Under the pieces are notes generated by a model. The model was not told the origin of the DNA, ran no database searches, and was given only the letters and a program-made list of their open reading frames with translations. Shown piece after piece: positions 1-5,922 of a stretch of DNA of 5,922 bases. Both the position numbers and the translations under genes were made by a program. How positions within the stretch are numbered: position 1 is the stretch's first letter; each line of letters starts with the position of its first letter. This DNA is from Pseudomonadota bacterium (lineage in GTDB: Bacteria; Pseudomonadota; Alphaproteobacteria; Rhizobiales; Xanthobacteraceae): positions 1 through 5,922 of the forward strand of contig JAEWCJ010000456.1 of assembly GCA_023390695.1 (NCBI GenBank), in the 5' to 3' direction.

Positions 1-1292
1 ACGAGGGCGTGTTCTCGTTCCAGGACGATGACGAACAATGGCTGTCCCTGCGCTATGACCTGACCGCCCCGCTCGCCCGCTATGTGGCGGAGAATTTCGA
101 CACCCTGCCGAAGCCCTACCGCAGCTATCGCTTCGGCTGGGTGTTCCGCAACGAGAAGCCGGGACCCGGGCGCTTCCGGCAATTCATGCAGTTCGATGCC
201 GATACGGTCGGCAGCGCCTCCCCCGCCGCCGACGCCGAAATCTGCATGATGGCGGCGGACACGATGGAGCGCCTCGGCATTCCGCGCGGCTCCTACGTGG
301 TGAAGGTGAACAACCGCAAGGTGCTGGATGGTGTGCTTGAGGCCATCGGCCTTGGCGGCGACGAGAATGCCGGCAAGCGCCTCACTGTCTTGCGGGCGAT
401 CGACAAGCTGGACCGGCTGGGCGCCGAAGGCGTGAAGCTGCTGCTCGGCCCTGGCCGCAAGGATGAAAGCGGCGACTTCACCAAAGGCGCAGAACTCAAC
501 CCGGACGCGATTGATCGCGTGCTGGCCTTCACATCGGCCAAGGGAGCCGACACCGCCCTCACCCTGCAGAATCTCCGGACCGTCGTCTCGAGGTCGCAGC
601 AGGGGAGCAGCGGACTGGAAGAGCTGGAAGCCATCGCAAAGCTTGTGGAGTCATCGGGCTATTCCGACGGCCGCATCGATATCGATCCCTCCGTCGTGCG
701 CGGTCTCGAATACTACACAGGTCCGGTCTACGAAGTTGAACTGCTGATCGAAACGAAAGACGAGAAAGGCCGCCCGGTCCGCTTCGGGTCGGTCGGCGGC
801 GGCGGGCGGTATGACGGTCTCGTCTCGCGCTTTCGTGGCGAGCCGGTGCCGGCGACAGGCTTCTCCATCGGCGTCTCCCGCCTGCAAGCCGCGCTGACGC
901 TGATCGGGCAACTGGATTCGATGGCTGAACTCGGACCTGTGGTCGTCACGGTGTTCGATCGCGATCGCATCTCCGACTATCAGAGGATGGTGGCGACGCT
1001 GCGCAATGCCGGCATTCGCGCCGAACTCTATCTCGGCAACCCGAAGAATTTCGGCAATCAGCTCAAATATGCCGACCGCCGCAATTCGCCCTGCGTCATC
1101 ATTCAGGGCGGCGACGAGCAGGCGAAAGGCGAAGTACAGATCAAGGACCTGATCGAAGGCGCCAAGGCCGCAGCGGCGATCGCATCAAATCAGGAATGGC
1201 GCGAGACTCGTCCGGCGCAATTCGCCGTCAAGGAAGATCAGATTGTCGAAGCCGTGCGTGAGGTGCTGGCCCGGCACGGGTCGAAGCACTAG
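1..1292 (+). CDS. hisS: Histidyl-tRNA synthetase (HisRS), 5' end missing
   Basis: Class II aminoacyl-tRNA synthetase that activates histidine with ATP and charges tRNA-His in the cytoplasm. The reading frame is open from the left edge (first full codon at base 3) to a TAG at 1290-1292. The GTG at 9-11 is an internal valine, not a start. About 429 codons are present; the N-terminus with class II motif 1 (I estimate 70-80 residues) lies outside the window. Motif 2 is at about 147-185 ([14 protein letters not shown], then QFDADTVG). The histidine-binding segment [14 protein letters not shown] starts at 702. The motif 3 region begins at 786 with [13 protein letters not shown] and ends in GFSIGVSRL. 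The anticodon-binding domain runs from about 936 to the end and starts [11 protein letters not shown]. The motifs resemble eukaryotic-type HisRS more than E. coli HisRS, as expected for many alphaproteobacteria. It converges on the SnoaL-like operon with 3 nt between stop codons. Identification is secure. Confidence 0.97.
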   Translation, partial: EGVFSFQDDDEQWLSLRYDLTAPLARYVAENFDTLPKPYRSYRFGWVFRNEKPGPGRFRQFMQFDADTVGSASPAADAEICMMAADTMERLGIPRGSYVVKVNNRKVLDGVLEAIGLGGDENAGKRLTVLRAIDKLDRLGAEGVKLLLGPGRKDESGDFTKGAELNPDAIDRVLAFTSAKGADTALTLQNLRTVVSRSQQGSSGLEELEAIAKLVESSGYSDGRIDIDPSVVRGLEYYTGPVYEVELLIETKDEKGRPVRFGSVGGGGRYDGLVSRFRGEPVPATGFSIGVSRLQAALTLIGQLDSMAELGPVVVTVFDRDRISDYQRMVATLRNAGIRAELYLGNPKNFGNQLKYADRRNSPCVIIQGGDEQAKGEVQIKDLIEGAKAAAAIASNQEWRETRPAQFAVKEDQIVEAVREVLARHGSKH

Positions 1293-1295
1293 CGT

Positions 1296-1766
1296 CTAGA
1301 CCTCGACCAGATCAGCGTCCGGGACGAGCGAAATCGGGTCGGGCGCGTGAGCGAGATCGAGCTCGTGTCCGACGAACTGCTCGGTCGCGCTCAGGGTGTC
1401 GATCAATCCGCGGAACCAGATCAGCTTGTCATCGCGGAACCGCATGAAATGCGCGGCCCGGTAGCTGATCGAGCGCTTGGTGGCGATATGGACCGCGTGG
1501 AAGAGGCTCATCGTGGCGGCATAGTCGCCCTGCACAAGCAGATGCTTGATATCGAAGTGGCGCGCCTCGAACGTATCCGGAGCGATGCGGCACACCATGT
1601 CGATGACCGCGGATTTGCCTTTCCGGTACCCGCAATGCGGCAGGACATCCACCGGCCCGGAAATCAGCCAGTCCACATCGTCGTCGAGATAGGGTTCGAG
1701 CTTTGCGGCGTCGCAATCTTGCCGGGTCTGCAGGAAATCGAGAACGAATTCGCGCGTGATGGCCAT
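1296..1766 (-). CDS. SnoaL-like / NTF2-like superfamily protein, distal gene of tandem pair
   Basis: 156-residue protein of the small alpha+beta cone fold shared by SnoaL polyketide cyclases, ketosteroid isomerase and NTF2. The substrate and reaction cannot be told from sequence. Visible marks are an N-terminal helix, W33, a GP-x-x-VLP-x-CG-x-x-x-GK-x-AV stretch (residues 37-54), GDYAAT at 80-85, and a C-terminal strand pair with HFMRFRDDKLIWFRGLID (residues 106-123) followed by TEQFVGH. There is no signal peptide or membrane segment. The ATG start (1764-1766) is 2 nt after the stop of the upstream paralogue and has an AGAGG seven bases ahead, so the two genes are almost certainly one transcript. 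It aligns with the upstream protein without gaps over the core, with roughly a third of residues identical by eye. Both proteins end in Val-Glu-Val. The stop (TAG, 1296-1298) is 3 nt from the hisS stop. The fold call is fairly sure; the function is unknown. Confidence 0.85.
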   Translation of the reverse strand: MAITREFVLDFLQTRQDCDAAKLEPYLDDDVDWLISGPVDVLPHCGYRKGKSAVIDMVCRIAPDTFEARHFDIKHLLVQGDYAATMSLFHAVHIATKRSISYRAAHFMRFRDDKLIWFRGLIDTLSATEQFVGHELDLAHAPDPISLVPDADLVEV

Positions 1767-1768
1767 TG

Positions 1769-2245
1769 TCAGACCTCTACAATAGCCGTTTCTGCAAGAT
1801 GCGCGGGCCGGGCAGGCTCGCGCATCGGGTCGATGTAATGACCGAGCACCTGTTCCGCAGCGTCAAAACTGTCGATGATGGAACGGAAACAGACCGCCTT
1901 GTCGTCTTCGAAGCGCACGAACTGCCCGCAATGATAGGAGATCAGACGCCCGGTATTGTGCAGATATCCGGTGAGCTTGAGATAGGTCGCGGCGCGATCG
2001 CCATCGATCAGAATCACCTCCGGCTCGAAGCTGCGGAACTGAATGGCGCCCGGAATGACATCCCGAAAAAGTTTCATCACCGCCGCCTTGCCGACATGCT
2101 CGCCGCAATATGGCAGCACCTGCGATGGGCCGACGATCGCCCATTTCACGTGCTCGGCAATCAGAGGCTCGATACGCTCGGCATTGCGGGACGCATAAGC
2201 TTGGTAGAAGGCCTGCACGACGCTGGGCGATACCGGTTGAACCAT
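1769..2245 (-). CDS. SnoaL-like / NTF2-like superfamily protein, promoter-proximal gene of tandem pair
   Basis: 158-residue soluble protein, paralogue of the next gene downstream on the same strand. Its pattern is the same with an offset of two residues: W35, GPSQVLPYCG (39-48), GK-x-AV (52-56), GDRAAT, then FVRFEDDKAVCFRSIID and AEQVLGH. These are typical of SnoaL-like proteins (also annotated as ketosteroid isomerase-related or nuclear transport factor 2 family). Such proteins usually form dimers around a hydrophobic pocket, and a heterodimer with its partner is possible but only inferred. The ATG start (2243-2245) has GGAG eight bases upstream (CTCC on the plus strand at 2254-2257). The stop TGA is at 1769-1771. 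The paralogues differ by only two residues in length but are well diverged, so the duplication is old or the second copy was acquired separately. No catalytic residues can be assigned with confidence. Confidence 0.85.
   Translation of the reverse strand: MVQPVSPSVVQAFYQAYASRNAERIEPLIAEHVKWAIVGPSQVLPYCGEHVGKAAVMKLFRDVIPGAIQFRSFEPEVILIDGDRAATYLKLTGYLHNTGRLISYHCGQFVRFEDDKAVCFRSIIDSFDAAEQVLGHYIDPMREPARPAHLAETAIVEV
1774..1778 (-). promoter_or_regulatory. Ribosome binding site embedded in the end of the upstream SnoaL-like gene
   Basis: On the minus strand AGAGG lies seven bases before the ATG at 1766. It falls inside the last sense codons (Val-Glu-Val) of the upstream gene, just before its TGA. 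A ribosome finishing the first gene is therefore on top of the start site of the second, an arrangement that favours translational coupling. It also supports the chosen start of the downstream gene. Confidence 0.7.
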
Positions 2246-2475
2246 AGACGTTACTCCGAACTCCGCGTAAGCGTGCCCGGAATTCCTTATCTTTCCGTGA
2301 TTCTGGCTTTCGCACGGTGGCGAGGGAGTTTTTGCACGGCGTTAACGATACCGGCGTCCCTGCCCCGTTTTTCGCCGACCGGCATCGAAACCCGTGACGG
2401 AACGACGTCGAATCCTTAAAGAAGCCGTGCTAAAGGCCCTCGGACTTACAAAAAATCGAAAGCAAGTGCGTTCTC
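2246..2475. promoter_or_regulatory. Divergent intergenic region between the SnoaL-like pair and hisZ-hisG
   Basis: These 230 bases separate two divergently read units, so they should hold at least two promoters, unless hisZ is read from further upstream. I could not find a convincing -35/-10 pair on either strand. What can be seen: an A-rich run just before hisZ (2450-2455), a perfect 8-bp palindrome CGACGTCG at 2403-2410, and five copies of the pentamer CCGTG or its complement CACGG (2295, 2313, 2335, 2392, 2425). Two of these extend to a perfect 7-bp inverted repeat (GCACGGC 2334-2340 and GCCGTGC 2424-2430). No terminator, tRNA or convincing small ORF was seen. Confidence 0.45.
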
Positions 2476-3624
2476 ATGTCTCAGGCGACCATATCCACTT
2501 CCGAACCCGACCTGCGGGCGCAGACACTCGTGTCCGCCTACGAGCGGGCCGGCTATGGCCGCGTGGCGCCAGCCATCCTGCAACCGGCGGAGCCGTTTCT
2601 GGACCTGTCCGGCGAGGACATTCGCAACAGCATCTACCTGACGACCGACGCCGAGGGCCGCGAATATTGCCTGCGGCCGGATTTCACCATCGCGGTCTCA
2701 CGCGACTATCTGGCATCGCCGGCGGCGGGGTCGCCTGCCAATTTCTGCTATCTCGGCCCGATCTTCCGTCAGCTGGAAAACGGCCCCGGCGAATTGCTCC
2801 AGATCGGCATTGAATCGTTCGGCCGCAAAGATATTGCCGCGGCGGACGCCGAGATGCTGTCGCTCGCTTTGGAGGCCTCGACCCAATATGGCGTTGCCGG
2901 ACCGCAAATCCGCATGGGCGATGTCGGCCTGTTCTCGGCGCTGATCGGCGCACTGGATCTTGCACCGGCGTGGAAGCGGCGGCTGGTCAAGGATTTCAAC
3001 CGCAAGACCTCGCTGGCGCAGGATCTCGAACGGCTGACACTGGGGGCGGTCAGCAAACGGCCGGAATATCAAGGCGTGCTTGCGGCGCTCGCCGGATCCG
3101 ACCCGAAGGCCGCTCACGCGCTGGTCACGGATCTGCTGTCGATCGCCGGCATCACCGCCGTCGGCGGCCGCTCGGTGGAGGAAATCGCCGACCGCTTTCT
3201 GGAGCAGGCGGCGCTTGGCGCATCGGCCTCCCTGCCGCAGGAAATGCGCGTGCTGATCGAACGCTTTCTGGCCATTGCGGGAGATCCCGACCAGGCCGCC
3301 GCTGATCTGCGCGCGCTCGCCGCAGACGCCAGGATCGATATTGCTGCCGCACTCGACCTGCTGGAGAGCCGCGCCGGTTTCATTGCCGCACGCGGCATCG
3401 ACGTCTCCTCGATCCAGTTCGCAACCGCCTTCAGCATCGGTCTCGATTATTACACCGGCTTCGAATTCCGGCTGCACGATCCCGCCGGTCGTCTCGAGCA
3501 ATCTCTGATCGCCGGCGGCCGTTACGACGACCTGCTGACCCGGCTTGGCAGCGCGGCACCGATCCCTGCGGTCGGCTTCGGCGCCTGGATCGGACGATTG
3601 GCACGCTGTGGAGGCCGGCCATGA
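2476..3624 (+). CDS. hisZ: ATP phosphoribosyltransferase regulatory subunit HisZ
   Basis: HisZ is a catalytically idle paralogue of the HisRS core that binds HisG and, in the short-form HisG systems where it has been studied, is needed for activity and histidine feedback in the first step of histidine synthesis. The 382 residues sit within the usual size range. Class II motifs are readable: LRPDFT at 66-71, a motif-2-like [10 protein letters not shown] from residue 97 (in place of the FRNE-type motif of HisRS), GLDYYTG at 322-328, AGGRYD at 346-351 and GFGAWIGRL near the end. No anticodon-binding domain follows, which separates it from HisRS. The ATG at 2476 is the first start after an in-frame TAA at 2431-2433. 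The Shine-Dalgarno before it is weak (AAGCAAG-like). The last codons overlap the hisG start through ATGA (3621-3624), so the two are one operon and probably translationally coupled. Confidence 0.95.
   Translation: MSQATISTSEPDLRAQTLVSAYERAGYGRVAPAILQPAEPFLDLSGEDIRNSIYLTTDAEGREYCLRPDFTIAVSRDYLASPAAGSPANFCYLGPIFRQLENGPGELLQIGIESFGRKDIAAADAEMLSLALEASTQYGVAGPQIRMGDVGLFSALIGALDLAPAWKRRLVKDFNRKTSLAQDLERLTLGAVSKRPEYQGVLAALAGSDPKAAHALVTDLLSIAGITAVGGRSVEEIADRFLEQAALGASASLPQEMRVLIERFLAIAGDPDQAAADLRALAADARIDIAAALDLLESRAGFIAARGIDVSSIQFATAFSIGLDYYTGFEFRLHDPAGRLEQSLIAGGRYDDLLTRLGSAAPIPAVGFGAWIGRLARCGGRP
3610..3614 (+). promoter_or_regulatory. Strong ribosome binding site of hisG inside hisZ
   Basis: GGAGG lies six bases before the ATG at 3621, inside the last codons of hisZ. 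It fixes the hisG start. It also contrasts with the weak site of hisZ, which could let HisG be made in excess of HisZ or keep the two in step through coupling. Confidence 0.75.
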
Positions 3625-4592
3625 GCGGTCCCTTGATCATCGCCGTTCCGGCCAAAGGCCGTCTGCAGGAAAATGCGGAAGCGTTTTTCGCACGCGCCGG
3701 AATGAATCTGGTGAAACCGCGCGGCGTGCGCGACTATCGCGGCACCATCGCCAATTTCGACGGCGTCGAGATCGCCTATCTGTCGGCCTCGGAAATCACC
3801 TCCTCGCTCGCGCAAGGCAGCGTGCATCTCGGCATCACCGGCGAAGATCTGGTTCGCGAAATGATGCCCAAGCCGGAACTTCGGGTGGTCCTGCTGCAGG
3901 GTCTCGGCTTCGGCTACGCCAACGTCGTGGTGGCGGTGCCGCAAGCCTGGATCGACGTCCGCACCATGGCCGACCTTGACGACGTGGCGACGGCGTTCCG
4001 TCTTCGCCGCGGCAGCAAGATGCGGGTGGCGACCAAATACGTGAACCTGACGCGGGCTTTCTTTTCCACGCACGGGATCGCCGACTATCGCATCGTCGAA
4101 AGCCTCGGTGCGACCGAGGGTGCGCCGGCTGCCGGCTCGGCAGAACTGATTGTCGACATCACCACCACCGGGGCCACGCTGGTGGCCAACGGACTGAAGG
4201 TGATCGAAGACGGGACGATGCTGCGCTCGCAAGCCAATCTGGTCGCCGCGCGCAATGCGGATTGGAACAACGGTCAGCTCGACACCGCCCGGCGTGTTCT
4301 CGATCGCATCGCGGCGCAGGATCGCGCGCGCGCCGTGCGTGAAGTGCGCACCCGGTTCCAGGGTTGCGACGACGCCATGCTCGCCACAGCAAAGGAACGT
4401 TTCGACGTCTCCTCGCCCTTCGGCGGGCCCACCTCGTCCGGCATGATCACGCTGCATTGCCCGCCCGACAACGTCTACGCGCTCGCCGATTTCCTGCGGG
4501 AGAAAGGCGCCGCGGCCATCTCGGTCGCCGACATCGACTATGTCTTTTCGCTCGACAATCCCCTGTTCGAAAAACTGAAGGCGGGAATTTAG
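3621..4592 (+). CDS. hisG: ATP phosphoribosyltransferase catalytic subunit HisG, with C-terminal extension
   Basis: Catalyses ATP + PRPP to N1-(5-phosphoribosyl)-ATP + diphosphate, the committed and feedback-controlled step of histidine biosynthesis, in the cytoplasm. The N-terminus [14 protein letters not shown] (residues 6-19) and LGITGEDLV (70-78) are HisG signatures. The PRPP-binding loop is DITTTGAT at 179-186, followed by LVANGLK. At 323 residues it is about 100 longer than short-form HisG (about 210-230). Residues from roughly 246 to the end look like the C-terminal regulatory domain of long-form HisG ([10 protein letters not shown], then a helix, then [12 protein letters not shown]), which senses histidine in stand-alone enzymes. 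Here it coexists with hisZ, a pattern I recall from Rhizobiales and Caulobacter relatives. The start ATG overlaps the hisZ stop and has GGAGG six bases ahead. The TAG stop (4590-4592) overlaps the convergent gtrA stop. Confidence 0.96.
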   Translation: MSGPLIIAVPAKGRLQENAEAFFARAGMNLVKPRGVRDYRGTIANFDGVEIAYLSASEITSSLAQGSVHLGITGEDLVREMMPKPELRVVLLQGLGFGYANVVVAVPQAWIDVRTMADLDDVATAFRLRRGSKMRVATKYVNLTRAFFSTHGIADYRIVESLGATEGAPAAGSAELIVDITTTGATLVANGLKVIEDGTMLRSQANLVAARNADWNNGQLDTARRVLDRIAAQDRARAVREVRTRFQGCDDAMLATAKERFDVSSPFGGPTSSGMITLHCPPDNVYALADFLREKGAAAISVADIDYVFSLDNPLFEKLKAGI

Positions 4593-5131
4593 CGCTCGGC
4601 TGGCTTTCCGGCCCCGTCCTTGCGCGGCCGGAAAACCACGAAATGCGACATCGAGAAATTGACCACAAAGCCGGCGCCGATGGCGAACAGCTTGGCCAGC
4701 ATGACCGGCAGGAATTCCTTCACCACCAGCAAAGTCGCCGTATCGGCAATGAGCCCGAGCACGCCGGATGCGGCAAAGGCAAGGTAAGCGCGCCATCGCA
4801 ATTTGCGGCCCGACTCGGCCGCAAACGTGATCAGCGAATTCATCACATAGGAACCGGAGACGGCGACTGACCAGGCGACTACGTTGGCGAGGATGATGCC
4901 TGCATTCTCAGCCGACACGCAGCCGCAGGACGCCGCCAAGACGTGAACAAAAGCGGCCAAAGCCGGTGCCGCATCCAATCCGCGCAGCAGCAACCAGAAA
5001 ATGACGTAGTTGACGGTGGCGTTGATGACACCGATCAGGGCAAAGCTAACGGCTTTCAGTACCCAAGCCTCTCTCCGGAGCATGGCAAGGGCGTGGCCGA
5101 GAGGGCCTGGCACTGGGCGCGGGTCTGTCAT
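4589..5131 (-). CDS. GtrA family integral membrane protein
   Basis: About 180 residues with four hydrophobic segments (near 26-49, 77-103, 115-137 and 143-166), the architecture of the GtrA family in the inner membrane. These proteins are proposed to flip, or help flip, polyprenyl-phosphate-linked sugars made by a GT2 partner. The family look comes from [20 protein letters not shown] in segment 1, YVMNSLITF at the end of segment 2 and [10 protein letters not shown] at the end of segment 4. The loop between segments 1 and 2 is rather long and holds a CGC triplet (residues 69-71), which is unusual. The start is uncertain. I chose the ATG at 5129-5131. An in-frame GTG at 5177-5179 would add 16 residues, and neither has a good Shine-Dalgarno. 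The TAA (4589-4591) overlaps the hisG stop tail to tail. The divergent GT2 gene is the likely functional partner; the sugar is unknown. Confidence 0.88.
   Translation of the reverse strand: MTDPRPVPGPLGHALAMLRREAWVLKAVSFALIGVINATVNYVIFWLLLRGLDAAPALAAFVHVLAASCGCVSAENAGIILANVVAWSVAVSGSYVMNSLITFAAESGRKLRWRAYLAFAASGVLGLIADTATLLVVKEFLPVMLAKLFAIGAGFVVNFSMSHFVVFRPRKDGAGKPAER
4605..4634. terminator. Perfect 9-bp hairpin just after hisG, inside the 3' end of the GtrA gene
   Basis: TTTCCGGCC (4605-4613) and GGCCGGAAA (4626-4634) are exact reverse complements around a 12-base loop, starting 13 bases after the hisG stop. The position suits a terminator or 3' stabilising hairpin for the hisZ-hisG transcript. 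Neither strand has a clear U-run after the stem, so it would not be a classic intrinsic terminator. The same bases encode the charged C-terminal tail of the GtrA protein (about residues 166-176), so codon constraint or chance are alternatives. Confidence 0.35.
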
Positions 5132-5277
5132 CGCGGTTTCGTTAACATGTTCGCCGGCATGTGCCAGCCCTCTCTTCACGAGCGTCCCAAGCCGCAGCGT
5201 CCTTGAGCTCGCCGCGCGACAGCGCCGGGCGGGTGCGCTATAGAGAGCGCAAGTCGGGGCGGGAACGAGGAAAGATC
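5132..5277. promoter_or_regulatory. Divergent promoter region between gtrA-type and GT2 genes
   Basis: The region is 146 bases long, or 98 if the GtrA protein starts at the GTG at 5179. On the plus strand GCGACA (5216-5221) and TATAGA (5239-5244) are spaced by 17 bases and form a plausible, though weak, sigma-70-type promoter for the glycosyltransferase, with a short leader. An inverted repeat GCGCT-ATAGAG-AGCGC (5235-5250) overlaps the -10 and could be an operator. No good promoter could be placed for the minus-strand gene. Confidence 0.35.
5267..5272 (+). promoter_or_regulatory. Ribosome binding site of the GT2 glycosyltransferase gene
   Basis: GAGGAA ends five bases before the ATG at 5278. 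This well-placed Shine-Dalgarno decides the start, because the conserved glycosyltransferase fold begins only about 22 residues later and no better start lies between. Confidence 0.75.
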
Positions 5278-5922
5278 ATGGCGGCAGCAGCCGGCCGGGC
5301 AACACGAACGAAAAGAAAGAGCGCACAGTCTGGCGGCAGAGGCTTGTCGATTGTCATTCCGTGCTTCAACGAAGCCGCGGGCCTGCCGCATTTCCACGCC
5401 CAACTGAGCGAGGCGGCAGCCGCCCTGGCACGCAAGCGTGGCCTCAAGTGCGAGGTCATTTATATCGATGACGGTTCGAAAGACGCCACCTTCGAGGTCG
5501 CCCGCACGCTGCCGGCCCGATCGCTCGACGTGCAGGCGATTTCGCTGTCGCGCAATTTCGGCAAGGAAGCGGCCTTGATGGCTGGCCTGCAGCATACGCA
5601 ATACGAGGCCGTTTTGTTCATGGACGGCGACGGCCAGCATCCGCCGGCGATGATCGACACCCTGGTCGGCCACTGGCTCGACGACGGCTATGACGTCGTC
5701 TACACCGCCAAGGCGCATCGCGAGTCCGAGCCGTTGCTGCGGCGGCTCGGCGTGAAGACATTTTATTCGCTGATCAACTGGCGGGCCCGTCACAAAATTC
5801 CGGAAGACGCCGGCGATTTCCGGCTGTTGTCGCCGCGCGCCGCCAATGCCCTGCGGCAAATGCCGGAGCGCAACCGGTTTTTCAAAGGGCTCGCGAGCTG
5901 GATCGGGTTCAAGCAATTGCGG
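5278..5922 (+). CDS. Family 2 glycosyltransferase, GtrB/DPM1-like, 3' end missing
   Basis: My translation gives 215 residues, open to the right edge. After a basic, low-complexity N-terminus (1-22) comes the GT-A fold: LSIVIPCFNEA (23-33), VIYIDDGSKDAT (60-71, nucleotide-sugar aspartates D64/D65), SLSRNFGKEAALMAGL (89-104), and MDGDGQHPP (115-123), whose D116-x-D118 is the metal-binding DxD motif. DAGDFRLL (177-184) and PERNRFFKGLASWIGF (196-211) follow; both are hallmarks of the polyprenyl-phosphate sugar transferase group (GtrB, DPM1, ArnC-like). Such enzymes move a sugar from UDP- or GDP-sugar to undecaprenyl phosphate on the cytoplasmic face of the membrane. The C-terminal transmembrane helices usual in bacterial members would lie beyond the window. 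The neighbouring GtrA-type gene, read divergently, fits as the membrane partner. Donor sugar and final glycan (O-antigen, other envelope glycan or protein) cannot be told. Confidence 0.93.
   Translation, partial: MAAAAGRATRTKRKSAQSGGRGLSIVIPCFNEAAGLPHFHAQLSEAAAALARKRGLKCEVIYIDDGSKDATFEVARTLPARSLDVQAISLSRNFGKEAALMAGLQHTQYEAVLFMDGDGQHPPAMIDTLVGHWLDDGYDVVYTAKAHRESEPLLRRLGVKTFYSLINWRARHKIPEDAGDFRLLSPRAANALRQMPERNRFFKGLASWIGFKQLR

Noticed and set aside
1308..1340. Possible terminator near CGTCCGGGACG after hisS
   Set aside because: The self-complementary part is only 4-5 bp with almost no loop and no U-run.
2366..2395. TTTCG...CGAAA stem in the hisZ upstream region
   Set aside because: Only 5 bp with an 11-base loop, which is expected by chance in 230 bases.
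1347..2419. Two plus-strand open frames (163 and 217 codons) opposite the SnoaL-like genes
   Set aside because: The minus-strand frames show real NTF2-fold patterns, good ribosome binding sites and paralogy to each other. The plus-strand frames show none of these.
2394..2813. A GTG-started frame beginning 82 nt upstream of hisZ, with three histidines near the hisZ start, considered as a His leader peptide
   Set aside because: The histidines come from out-of-frame reading of the hisZ start region, the frame runs deep into hisZ, and there is no attenuator stem-loop or U-run. His attenuation of this type is not expected in alphaproteobacteria.
2698..3501. A 267-codon open frame on the minus strand opposite hisZ
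   Set aside because: It is an antisense shadow of the secure hisZ gene, with no domain-like pattern and no ribosome binding site in a sensible place.
3522..4796. A 424-codon open frame on the minus strand opposite hisG
   Set aside because: It lies antisense to hisZ/hisG with strong family motifs. Its translation is Arg/Gly/His-rich low-complexity sequence typical of high-GC antisense frames and matches no family I recognise.
5176..5916. A 246-codon minus-strand frame opposite the glycosyltransferase gene
   Set aside because: The plus-strand frame carries the complete series of GT2 motifs, and the minus frame is its shadow.

Overview
The window looks like chromosomal DNA from an alphaproteobacterium, most likely a Rhizobiales (Hyphomicrobiales) member of the Bradyrhizobium/Rhodopseudomonas type. 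This is inferred from three things: high GC with strongly G/C-ending codons, the eukaryote-like form of its histidyl-tRNA synthetase, and a long-form HisG encoded directly after hisZ. The genus cannot be fixed from sequence alone.

Layout, left to right. (1) The 3' part of hisS (+) enters from the left edge. (2) Two small tandem paralogues of the SnoaL-like/NTF2-like fold lie on the minus strand. They are separated from each other by 2 nt and their operon ends 3 nt from the hisS stop. (3) A 230-bp divergent intergenic region follows. (4) hisZ and hisG (+) overlap by the 4-nt ATGA. (5) A GtrA-type membrane protein on the minus strand has a stop that overlaps the hisG stop by 4 nt tail to tail. 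(6) After a 146-bp divergent intergenic region, a GT2 glycosyltransferase of the GtrB/DPM1 type (+) runs off the right edge.

How the genes work together. HisZ and HisG form the first enzyme of histidine biosynthesis, ATP phosphoribosyltransferase. HisS charges tRNA-His with the product. HisZ is itself a paralogue of the HisS catalytic core, and the shared motifs can be read in both proteins here. GtrA and the GT2 enzyme form a familiar pair: the GT2 enzyme typically loads a sugar onto a polyprenyl-phosphate carrier, and GtrA proteins are proposed to move the lipid-linked sugar across the inner membrane. The two SnoaL-like proteins have no assignable function.

Most of the window is housekeeping, and I see no mobile element, CRISPR array, tRNA or rRNA. 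The points most worth a second look are the tandem SnoaL-like pair placed between hisS and hisZ, the presence of HisZ beside a HisG that carries a C-terminal extension, the eukaryote-like HisRS, and a perfect 9-bp hairpin just after the hisG stop inside the end of gtrA. Nothing clearly qualifies as a new biological system.
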